The notes beneath the pieces are model-generated. The model saw nothing but the letters and a program-made list of their open reading frames with translations, ran no database searches and was not told where the DNA came from. A stretch of 64,000 nucleotides of DNA from contig JAUIET010000003.1 of NCBI GenBank assembly GCA_030429735.1, forward strand, positions 186,001 to 250,000, read 5' to 3'. Made by a program: the position numbers and the translations under genes. This document shows, in pieces, positions 25,007-33,077 of this stretch. Position 1 is the first letter of the stretch; each line of letters starts with the position of its first letter. Source of the stretch: Gammaproteobacteria bacterium. Its GTDB lineage: Bacteria > Pseudomonadota > Gammaproteobacteria > Pseudomonadales > JAUIET01.

Positions 25007-25951
25007 ATGGCTTTTTTTGCTATGACAACTGATAAAAAGCCCACACTTTTTGTGCACATTGGTATGGGTAAGACTGGATCAACCGCGATACAAAAACACC
25101 TGAAAGCCAATGCCGAACTGTTGCTGGATCATGGCATTTTGTATCCAAACAGCTATATGGCCTATGGCTATGTTCACTACCACTTAAACGCGGTATTCAG
25201 TTTTGTTCCTGGCGAACCAAAAGAAATTGACCGCGCGATATTCGATCGCGAAGTTGCAATGTCCGGTGCACATTCCATTATCATCAGCAATGAATTCTTC
25301 ACCACGCTAGGCAAACAGCACCGGGATGAATTCAACGAGTACTTTAGCGGTTACAACATTAAGATTGTGGTGTTTATCCGGCACCACGTTGACTGGTTCA
25401 TTTCAATGTACGGACAATCTCTGTCCAATCAAGAGCCGATCTGGTCACCGGGATTCGAGAATTACTGTGAGTTTCAGTTGCGTTACAACCCTCAACCTTG
25501 GATGTATTCCGATTTGCTGGCCGAATATGGCAGTGTGTGTGGGCCTGAAAATCTCATAGTGGTGCCTTACGACCCGCCAATCTTTGAAAACGGCTGCATC
25601 GCCCACCATTTTCTCAAGGGTATCGGCGTGTTAAGCCCGGAACTGGCGACTCAGCTGCCAACGGCAAAACGAGAAAACACCGGATTAGACCCGCGGTTGT
25701 TCGCAATGATAGAACGCGCACTGAGAGATGAACGCTTGACAGAAGACCAGAGAGATCGCGCGCGCAAAGACCTGGTGGAAACAGCCATTTTCGGTGACCC
25801 ACCACCTCCCGGGATTGTTGATGGAATGCGGGCATTCGCAAAGCCTTTTTTTTCGAAGCACGTCGCCGAATACCCGGAAATATGTGAGAAGTATCTACAG
25901 AATTATCCAGACAGCGTATTCATGCAACCAGACAGATCTGATATCGTGTGA
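25007..25951 (+). CDS. Sulfotransferase-like protein 1
   Basis: Approximately 314-residue P-loop protein. The N-terminal FVHIGMGKTGSTAIQKHL is the 5'-phosphosulfate loop of PAPS-dependent sulfotransferases and KIVVFIRHHVDWFISMYGQ the 3'-phosphate region. It would transfer sulfate from PAPS to a sugar or carrier. It lies 45 bases after the ABC ATPase. The start is uncertain: ATGs at 25007 and 25022 are both possible and no ribosome-binding site is clear. Sulfation of the locus's glycan is inferred from context. Confidence 0.8.
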   Translation: MAFFAMTTDKKPTLFVHIGMGKTGSTAIQKHLKANAELLLDHGILYPNSYMAYGYVHYHLNAVFSFVPGEPKEIDRAIFDREVAMSGAHSIIISNEFFTTLGKQHRDEFNEYFSGYNIKIVVFIRHHVDWFISMYGQSLSNQEPIWSPGFENYCEFQLRYNPQPWMYSDLLAEYGSVCGPENLIVVPYDPPIFENGCIAHHFLKGIGVLSPELATQLPTAKRENTGLDPRLFAMIERALRDERLTEDQRDRARKDLVETAIFGDPPPPGIVDGMRAFAKPFFSKHVAEYPEICEKYLQNYPDSVFMQPDRSDIV

Positions 25952-26018
25952 CGCCGCCGTTGAGATTCATAAGGTGTTTCCTGGTTTATAGCGCCAGCGC
26001 TCGCAGGTCCCAAAATTC

Positions 26019-26762
26019 ATGATCAAAGTCAATCGCAAACAGCTGAACAAGCTCGCTAAATTTGGTATAGATATTTGGGGAAACAGTAAACTGATCCCGC
26101 CAGAGGCAAAATTCGAACCACCATGCGCCACCAAAAACTGCGAATTAAATTACATGGTGGAACTGGGCGCGTTCTCATATGCGGTTAGCGGTTACATGTC
26201 GAGCGTAAGAACCGGCCGATATTGCTCTTTCGGAGAAGACATACAGATTGGTCGCCAGGCGCACCCGATGGACTGGCTTTCAACCAGTCCATTTACTTAT
26301 ATGAAAAACACCGACGTTTTCGAATGCCCGCCCAATTTTCATCACCTGTTACGTCATGACAACAACCAACCAGTTAAGGCGGGCCATAACCAGCCACCTG
26401 CTACTAAAGTTCAACACACTATTATTGGCCACGACGTTTGGATAGGGCATGGCGCTTTCCTGAAGCCAGGTATACGAGTGGGTACAGGAGCCATGATTGC
26501 TGCAGGTGCGGTTGTAACCAGAGACGTGCCGAGCTACGCAGTCGTCGGTGGCAATCCGGGTAAGGTTATCCGATACAGGTTTGATGAAGAAACCATTTTG
26601 AAGTTATTGGATTCCAGGTGGTGGCAATACACCCCCAAGGATTTATCCTTGTTACCGGCCCATAAAATTCATGATTTTCTCACAGCGCTGGAAGACCATC
26701 GCGATCGCTTCACGATCTATGCGCCGAAGAAAATTTTGATCGGAGGCTTTAATTTTGCATGA
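26019..26762 (+). CDS. Left-handed beta-helix acyltransferase (CatB/XAT-type)
   Basis: 247-residue hexapeptide-repeat acetyltransferase. The repeats run from SYAVSGYMSSVRTGRYCSF to GTGAMIAAGAVVTRDVPSYAVVGGNPGKVI, with the conserved IIGHDVWIGHGAF containing the catalytic histidine and a KVIRYRF end typical of xenobiotic acetyltransferase-like sugar O-acetyltransferases. An insert around HPMDWLSTSPFTYM is normal for this subgroup. It likely O-acetylates the polysaccharide. Its end overlaps the next gene by eight bases. Confidence 0.9.
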   Translation: MIKVNRKQLNKLAKFGIDIWGNSKLIPPEAKFEPPCATKNCELNYMVELGAFSYAVSGYMSSVRTGRYCSFGEDIQIGRQAHPMDWLSTSPFTYMKNTDVFECPPNFHHLLRHDNNQPVKAGHNQPPATKVQHTIIGHDVWIGHGAFLKPGIRVGTGAMIAAGAVVTRDVPSYAVVGGNPGKVIRYRFDEETILKLLDSRWWQYTPKDLSLLPAHKIHDFLTALEDHRDRFTIYAPKKILIGGFNFA

Positions 26763-27546
26763 TCAAAATCAATATGATCAGCTGGCATTCGTGCATCTGC
26801 CGAAAACCGCGGGCCAATCGGTCCACCAGTTCCTAATCGACCGATTCGGTAAAGACAATATTTGTTCCGCGCGCGTACAGCAACAACTCGCCAATATCCA
26901 GGTTGCCGAGTTGCAACAGAAAACCGTGTTTTCAGGGCACTTCGATCTCAGCCTAATCGACATGTTGCCCGGTCGCGTATTTTCGTTCACTGTCTTGCGC
27001 GACCCTATGGACAGGTTATTGTCCTTTTACTTTTACCTGAATGCCAAATCCCAAGACATGACGGAACAACAGCTAAGCCAACCTGAACATTCCGGGCTGC
27101 ATGCGGCCCGATATTTGAGCCCCGACGAGTACTTTTGCCATGCGGAGCCTGGTATGCGGGCATTTCTGGATGATCACTACGACAACTTCTATATGTACTT
27201 CTTTGCGGGTGGGCATTACAACGCCCGTCGTCAATTACACACGACGCCAAAGCGCGATGTAATTAATCGTGCTATGAAACGTATTTTGAGTATTAACGCG
27301 GTCTATACACTGGATACGTGGGTCAACCTCGACAAAGATCTGAATGCAAATTTCGATTTGGCTGACAGCGAGGCAAAAGAGTATCGAATGAACGTGGGTT
27401 CGGTGAGCAATGATCCAAGTGTTCGGCAAAGCAAATTGAAAGAGATGGGCGCTACCAGCAAAACCTTTCAAAGGTTGGAAGAAATGGTTGAATACGATCG
27501 AATCATATACCGGTACTTTGCCGACATTGAAGCTAGCCAGCAATGA
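26755..27546 (+). CDS. Sulfotransferase family 2 protein
   Basis: 263-residue protein related to Golgi-type carbohydrate sulfotransferases. FVHLPKTAGQSVHQFLIDRF is the 5'-PSB loop (PKTAG) and FTVLRDPMDRLLSFYFYL the 3'-PB motif (RDP). The start is TTG at 26755, inside the preceding gene, with GGAGG at 26742-26746 at ideal spacing. It is the second sulfotransferase in the locus and from a different subfamily than the first, suggesting two sulfation positions or substrates. Confidence 0.88.
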   Translation: MHDQNQYDQLAFVHLPKTAGQSVHQFLIDRFGKDNICSARVQQQLANIQVAELQQKTVFSGHFDLSLIDMLPGRVFSFTVLRDPMDRLLSFYFYLNAKSQDMTEQQLSQPEHSGLHAARYLSPDEYFCHAEPGMRAFLDDHYDNFYMYFFAGGHYNARRQLHTTPKRDVINRAMKRILSINAVYTLDTWVNLDKDLNANFDLADSEAKEYRMNVGSVSNDPSVRQSKLKEMGATSKTFQRLEEMVEYDRIIYRYFADIEASQQ

Positions 27547-27587
27547 ACAATGACTAACTTGAAAAACGATAACACAGTCTCTTGCCG

Positions 27588-29807
27588 ATGAAGCTGTTCG
27601 ACCAGAAGAAGCTCGGTATCATAGTGCCTGTGTACGCGGGTTGCGAGGAGCTTCGCGCTTGTTTAGACAGCGTATTTCAGTCAGACAATAAGACTCGCTA
27701 CGAACTACTGGCTATCTATGATCAAGGCCCCGAACCAGAAATTCTGGAGTACCTGAGAGAGCTTGAGCAACAAGGTCGCATTAAACTTCTGGTTAATGAC
27801 AAGAACCTGGGCTTCGTAAAAACCGTTAACAAAGGCCTGGCAGCTTTCGATAGCCTTGATTGCATCATACTCAATTCGGACACAGTGGTCGCAAACGCCT
27901 GGATAGATCGCTTAAGCCAACACGCAAATAAACCGTCGGTTGCTACGGTAACGCCATTTTCGAACAATGCCGAGATATGCTCTTTCCCAAACTTTTGTGA
28001 AAAGAATGAGTTGTTTTTACAGAACACCACGGAGAGCATCGATCGAATTTTCTCATCCAATGTGCAGAAAGCATCGATTGAAATCCCAACCGGCGTCGGG
28101 TTTTGTATGTACATCAGCCGTCGCGCGTTGAACAAATGCGGGACCCTTGATGAAGACCGATTTGGTCTGGGTTACGGAGAAGAAAACGACCTATGCGTTC
28201 GCTTCGCGAAAGCCGGCTTCAAGAACGTGCTGGCAACCAATGTTTTTGTGGAGCATATTGGTGAGGTTAGCTTTTCTGATCAAAAGCAGGCCCTGATACG
28301 TCGTTCGATGTATGTGCTTGAGCAACTGCACCCCAAATATCACATTGATGTAGCGAAACATATCGATAAAGACCCGGCTCAGGCATATCGGCTACAAGCT
28401 ATATTTGGCCTCGTCAGCACCTGTCAAAAACCGACCGTACTTCACATTAATCATAATCTAGGTGGCGGTACGCAAAAATACGTGGATGAAGTTGCGTCAG
28501 CGACGTCTGATTCCGCGATCCACATTCTGCTTCAGCCATTAAGCACAAACAAAGTACAGCTGAGTTTTGATTATTGCTCGGCCAACTATACGATAAGCTT
28601 CACACTCCCCGCTGAACAGAGACTGCTGCAACGTTGTTTTTCGCTTCTACGTATTCAATTGGTTCACTTACACCACGTAATGGGACTTGAAAAAAATCTC
28701 ACCAGTCTACTGAAACTGTTGAAAGACAGACCGCTTATCACTTCCTTGCACGATTACTACTTTATCAATGGGAGACCGACGCTGTGTGTACCCGGCGAGG
28801 AGTTTGATATTGATAGCGCAAAAGAAAAATTGCCCTCTGAACTGGACAGAACACTTGCGTGCGGAATTAGCGTCAATACCCTGCGTTCATTGTCAAAGCA
28901 GGTATTTTCCATGTCGGAAATTGTTTTGGCCCCGAGTGCGGGCGCGAGAAAAATCTATGATCAGTTTTTTCCAGAGCACAACTTCAGCAATGCATTTCAT
29001 CCGGACTTCCAGGCAGATTACCCATATCCAGGCATCACCCTTCATCCACCCACACGGGTAGCAAGAGTATTGGTCATTGGCGCATTGAGCATTGAAAAAG
29101 GAGCCGACCTTCTAGAGCAAGTTGCCGGGGCTGCCGCCATGCGTGGCTACGCGCTGGATTTTGTTTTATTAGGTTATGCCTATAGGTCTTTGAATAATAT
29201 AGTGTCAACGCTTGGTGCTTATGACGATGACGAGCTGGAACAACGACTGATGGATTTAGCACCAAGCCTTGTCTGGTTTCCCGCTCTATGGGGTGAGACC
29301 TACAGCTACACCTTAAGCACTTGCTTGAAGGCCGGTTTGCCCGTGCTGGCACCCGATCTTGGTGCATTTAAGGAACGAACGCAGAAACGCCCTTACACGG
29401 CAATTGAAACCGCCAGTTATGATGTAGACGATTGGGTGTCCCGTATTGTCAGCTTGGTGGAACGCTTGCAGAGAGGGGAAGAACCGACCGCATGGACTGA
29501 CCAGCCAGAAGCGGAGCATTTTTATAACAGCCGCTACCTGTCCTACGCGTGCAGCAAAAAGACCGCGGCGGACGAGTCCAGCGCCAATATCGATTTCTTC
29601 AGAAAACTGACGGCTAATCGAACCGTCAACAAGCCACTTGGTGAAAGAATGTTGCATTATCTATTTCGCTCCAAAGGGCATGCAATAGTTAACAGGATTG
29701 CAAAATCGATTCCTATGGGTGCAAAGGAACGGTTAAGATATTTACTGCTGGGAGGCAGCGCTGTCCCAGCGCACGAATTGATCAGCCAAAAGAAAGACAA
29801 TCCCTAA
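27588..29807 (+). CDS. Two-domain glycosyltransferase (GT2 + GT-B/GT4-like)
   Basis: 739-residue fusion. Residues 1 to about 250 are a GT2 domain: LGIIVPVYAGCEELRACLDS, VNKGL, LNSDT and FGLGYGEENDLCVRF. Residues about 285-640 form a GT-B fold: LHINHNLGGGTQKYV at its start, ASLIEKGADLLEQ-type donor region (residues VIGALSIEKGADLLEQVAG) and GETYSYTLSTCLKAGLPVLAP, the sugar-nucleotide motif. An in-frame TTG at 27582 exists; ATG 27588 is preferred. It may add two successive sugars of a repeat unit. Confidence 0.9.
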   Translation: MKLFDQKKLGIIVPVYAGCEELRACLDSVFQSDNKTRYELLAIYDQGPEPEILEYLRELEQQGRIKLLVNDKNLGFVKTVNKGLAAFDSLDCIILNSDTVVANAWIDRLSQHANKPSVATVTPFSNNAEICSFPNFCEKNELFLQNTTESIDRIFSSNVQKASIEIPTGVGFCMYISRRALNKCGTLDEDRFGLGYGEENDLCVRFAKAGFKNVLATNVFVEHIGEVSFSDQKQALIRRSMYVLEQLHPKYHIDVAKHIDKDPAQAYRLQAIFGLVSTCQKPTVLHINHNLGGGTQKYVDEVASATSDSAIHILLQPLSTNKVQLSFDYCSANYTISFTLPAEQRLLQRCFSLLRIQLVHLHHVMGLEKNLTSLLKLLKDRPLITSLHDYYFINGRPTLCVPGEEFDIDSAKEKLPSELDRTLACGISVNTLRSLSKQVFSMSEIVLAPSAGARKIYDQFFPEHNFSNAFHPDFQADYPYPGITLHPPTRVARVLVIGALSIEKGADLLEQVAGAAAMRGYALDFVLLGYAYRSLNNIVSTLGAYDDDELEQRLMDLAPSLVWFPALWGETYSYTLSTCLKAGLPVLAPDLGAFKERTQKRPYTAIETASYDVDDWVSRIVSLVERLQRGEEPTAWTDQPEAEHFYNSRYLSYACSKKTAADESSANIDFFRKLTANRTVNKPLGERMLHYLFRSKGHAIVNRIAKSIPMGAKERLRYLLLGGSAVPAHELISQKKDNP

Positions 29808-29840
29808 CCGAACGCCAGTATTCTTGTTAACCAGGCTCGT

Positions 29841-31226
29841 ATGCTCGATATCATTGTTTACAGTAAAGTGAATGCGGAAAACGTGTCTGAGCAGCTCGGC
29901 ATGGCCGAGTACAGTTATTTTTTCGTACTGCAAGACTTTCTTCCCTCTCTCGAAAAACTGGGCGCTGTTCAAATAGCACTGGATAAATACGACATTCTCC
30001 GACGGGTGACAGACTCCAACGAATTGGGCAAGCAATGTATCGTGCTGCAATTCACAGCGCCGCACAATATGTTTCTGGATATTCCAGCTCCATCCATTCC
30101 GGTGTTTGCCTGGGAGTTCGACACCATCCCCAATCAACCCTGGGGTAATGTTGGTTTGAATGACTGGCGCGTTGGCTTATCAAAAGCTGGCGCGGCAATT
30201 ACTCATTCCCAATGCACAGTCAGCGCTGTGAAGAAAGAAATGGGTGACGACTATAACGTGGTTTCCCTGCCCTGCCCGGTTTGGGATGATGTGCAAATGA
30301 TGGGAAAAAAACGGCGCGAAGAAGGCCGGCTCAATGAATTTACTCTGGTGTTTGACGGTGTTGTGTTTGACAGCCGCTGCATGTTTGTCACAGACGAAAT
30401 GCCACCACCGCCCTGGCAAGAGTGGGATGGCAATGAGCCCGATACGCAAGACTCTGCCCATGCGAGGCAATCTGAGCAGCAGCCCACCGCTGAAACACTG
30501 GGCGACGCTAACGAGCACTCGGATCATGAGGAAACCACAGACGAGGAAACTGCCAGTGACGCCGTGGTGACCAATGCGGTTTATATAAGTGGCACGCTGT
30601 ATACCACGCTGATGAACCCACATGATCATCGCAAGAATTGGGAAGATATGCTGCTCGCATTCTGCACCGTGTTTAAAGAAAGAAGCGATGTCACATTGCT
30701 GATCAAAATTTCTGCCAATCATATTGTGGCATTCTCTAACCAAGTGGTAGGTTTTCTTTCATCGATACCGGTTTTTAAGTGTCGACTTGTACTTGTTATG
30801 GCCTATTTGAGCAATGAGGACTTCGAAAAGCTGGTTCAGGCGACTGACTTTTACATAAATACCTCTTACGGCGAGGGTCAGTGTATTCCTCTTATGGAGT
30901 TTTTATCCGCGGGTGTGCCAGCCATCGCTCCAGCAACGACGGCTTTGGCTGATTATATTGATGATGAAATAGCATTGGTTCTGAGCGCTCATGAGGAGCC
31001 TACATTTTGGCAGCACGATATAAGACAGGTCAAAACAGCGCTACGATGGCGTGTAGACTGGCGCTCATTATTGGCCGCTTACGAAGCAAGCGATGATCTG
31101 ATCCGTAACAACTCTGCCAAATACCAGGAAATGAGCGAAGCAGCAGTACGCAAACTTGAAACGCATTGTTCACGACGCGTATTTGAGAACAATTTGAATC
31201 AGTTTTTTGAATCTCTGGACTTATAG
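29841..31226 (+). CDS. GT-B-like glycosyltransferase with acidic low-complexity insert (paralog A)
   Basis: 461-residue protein, one of three paralogs in this locus. N-terminal half (1-186): MAEYSYFFVLQDFLPSLE, LQFTAPHNMF, VFAWEFDTIP, NDWRVGL and EMGDDYNVVSLPCPVW. C-terminal half (243-461): LMNPHDHRKNWEDMLLAFC, NTSYGEGQCIPLMEFLSAGVPA near residue 337 and WQHDIRQ. The NTSYGEGQ/GVPA region looks like the donor site of GT4-type enzymes. The halves are joined by about 56 residues rich in Pro, Asp, Glu and Gln that the other paralogs lack. It has an AGG ribosome-binding motif 8-10 bases before the ATG. Acceptor and donor unknown. Confidence 0.82.
   Translation: MLDIIVYSKVNAENVSEQLGMAEYSYFFVLQDFLPSLEKLGAVQIALDKYDILRRVTDSNELGKQCIVLQFTAPHNMFLDIPAPSIPVFAWEFDTIPNQPWGNVGLNDWRVGLSKAGAAITHSQCTVSAVKKEMGDDYNVVSLPCPVWDDVQMMGKKRREEGRLNEFTLVFDGVVFDSRCMFVTDEMPPPPWQEWDGNEPDTQDSAHARQSEQQPTAETLGDANEHSDHEETTDEETASDAVVTNAVYISGTLYTTLMNPHDHRKNWEDMLLAFCTVFKERSDVTLLIKISANHIVAFSNQVVGFLSSIPVFKCRLVLVMAYLSNEDFEKLVQATDFYINTSYGEGQCIPLMEFLSAGVPAIAPATTALADYIDDEIALVLSAHEEPTFWQHDIRQVKTALRWRVDWRSLLAAYEASDDLIRNNSAKYQEMSEAAVRKLETHCSRRVFENNLNQFFESLDL
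30399..30566 (+). other. Variable linker insert of paralog A (acidic, low complexity)
   Basis: Codes for about 56 residues, opening PPPPWQEWDG and continuing with many Asp, Glu, Gln and Ser. No homologous segment is present in paralogs B or C at the same place, while both flanks are conserved. Probably unstructured. Confidence 0.7.
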
Positions 31227-31227
31227 T

Positions 31228-33054
31228 TTAAGCGCTTGGTTTGCGCGCTATAATTGCCTGTGATTTTGCGATGTACTTATCCAGTGCGGCTTTCGTTGAT
31301 GGCCCTTTTTCATGCTCGAGCAAGTAGTTCCATAATTTCGCCCACATCACATCAATTTCGCGATCATCAAACCATTTTATCAACCACTCAAAGCATAAAT
31401 AGAAGCCTCTGAAGCTATGTGATTGTACCTCAAGACCAGACTTCTCTATCAATCTTAGAAATTCATCTCGCTCAAAAATGCGAATATGATTCGGTTTCGC
31501 AAAATACTCAGGGGGCGCCAGCATCTCCTGAAGCCTTTCATTCAGCGTGTCAGGCACGGTTATCAAATACGTCGCACCAGGCTTGCCAATTCTATACAAC
31601 TCCGTCATGACCTGATCAGGGTCATCCACGTGTTCCAAAACCTCAGTGCAGACGATCTTATCGGCTGATTCATCTTCCAACTGCAAGTGTTCGCCGTTCG
31701 TCACAATGGTTTGCACGGGGCATCGAGCGACTTCACGAATGTGTTGATCAGCCAGTGCCAGGCGCTCTGCATCAAGATCGCAACCAATCACTTTGGCAGC
31801 AAAGCCGCTGGCAAACCGAGAATAACCACCACTACCGCAACCAATATCAACGAACACATCAGAATCATTAATCTGAAACCCAGGTGCCAGTGTCGCAGTA
31901 TCCTGATCCAGCCAACCACTGGTGACCATTTCTCGTATACCGATTGCTGACAACAGTTCGTTCTCCTTTTGCCTCAGCAAATCCAACTCCGGCATAGATT
32001 CATACAAGCCGCATTCATCCAGAACATTTTGCAAGGATTGAATCGCGTGTGGGTCTGCCAACAGGCTGCTGGCCGATTGCCTCGCCATTTTCCGAAGCGA
32101 CATGTAACCCTTTGGAGAATGCACTGCGATATGAAGTGCTCCCTTGAACAAGTCAGTCAACGACCGCTCGGCACTGACCAGCCAAGGGTAGTTGTTCGGT
32201 AAAGAATACAGTTCTTTTAGCTCCGACTGCCCAATAACAGGTATTAACGCTGCCCAATATAGCGATGCATAAAACTGATCACTCAAGTCCGGATTACTGA
32301 CGTACGCGAACGCTGGCTGACACGATGGCTCAGGCACTCTATCAGACCTGAGCGCAGTGGAATCCACACAAATGACTCGGCACAAAAACCCTGGCTGCTT
32401 CGCGATAAGCTCGGCAATAGTTTCCGCCGCGTCGTTCTTGCTTTGCTCACTAAATGCATTAACGAGATGCAACCTGAGCATGACACTCTTATTGTTTCGA
32501 AATGCCTGTGTAAACTCGACAATAAGCTTTTCTGTCCAGATCGAATCCGCCGCATCTATGGTCGCTGCGAAAACAAAGTGAGGTTCATCAGTTTGATGCT
32601 CGCCTTCGCTGGTATCCAGAACAGCGTTGCCAAGGTCACTCTTTGTAACAGCTGTCCCGACACTACCGGTTCGCAGCTCCTGGATATGCGCGTTGTTCCA
32701 TACCGGCCAAGGTACGGTGAAACCACCAGCGGGGAAATATAAGCCAGCATTGCGCGCAATCAGAACGCCCTTGCACAGCTCATTGTCAACCGCACTCTTG
32801 TCAGCAAGCGGATCCGCAATACACAAAAACGGCAGGGTGAACTGAGCAATATTCTCGACATCCGGACTGAAAGCGACGATAAGTGTTTCCTGATCGTCTT
32901 CAACGGCGCTGCTCGCTCGAACAAGCTCTTTAAGGCCATTAACATATTGAACATCTCCGAGTGCCTCGAACACTCTGAAATAGAGATCGCGTAGCTGGGC
33001 GCCGCGGATCGATTGAATCGACGTAGCATCTTCATTTACATAGAGTAAGAACAT
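31228..33054 (-). CDS. Degenerate glycosyltransferase-like domain fused to SAM methyltransferase
   Basis: 608-residue protein. The C-terminal part (about 380-560) is a class I methyltransferase: VFVDIGCGSGGYSRFASGF (SAM motif I), VIGCDLDAERLALA, KIVCTEVLEHVDDPDQVM and TYLITVPDTLNERL. The N-terminal 350 residues echo the neighbouring glycosyltransferases: PWPVWNNAHIQEL versus PCPVWDRFNEY, and IWTEKLIVEFTQAFRNNKS versus the RKNWRDM..AFC..F block. The NTSYGEGQ motif is lost (YVSNPDLSDQFYASLYWAALIPV). So this looks like a decayed or repurposed paralog fused to a methyltransferase. Its stop is one base from the convergent stop of paralog A. GAGG lies before the ATG at 33054. Confidence 0.78.
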   Translation of the reverse strand: MFLLYVNEDATSIQSIRGAQLRDLYFRVFEALGDVQYVNGLKELVRASSAVEDDQETLIVAFSPDVENIAQFTLPFLCIADPLADKSAVDNELCKGVLIARNAGLYFPAGGFTVPWPVWNNAHIQELRTGSVGTAVTKSDLGNAVLDTSEGEHQTDEPHFVFAATIDAADSIWTEKLIVEFTQAFRNNKSVMLRLHLVNAFSEQSKNDAAETIAELIAKQPGFLCRVICVDSTALRSDRVPEPSCQPAFAYVSNPDLSDQFYASLYWAALIPVIGQSELKELYSLPNNYPWLVSAERSLTDLFKGALHIAVHSPKGYMSLRKMARQSASSLLADPHAIQSLQNVLDECGLYESMPELDLLRQKENELLSAIGIREMVTSGWLDQDTATLAPGFQINDSDVFVDIGCGSGGYSRFASGFAAKVIGCDLDAERLALADQHIREVARCPVQTIVTNGEHLQLEDESADKIVCTEVLEHVDDPDQVMTELYRIGKPGATYLITVPDTLNERLQEMLAPPEYFAKPNHIRIFERDEFLRLIEKSGLEVQSHSFRGFYLCFEWLIKWFDDREIDVMWAKLWNYLLEHEKGPSTKAALDKYIAKSQAIIARKPSA

Positions 33055-33077
33055 CGTTGGCCTCAGTTAGCAAGTGG

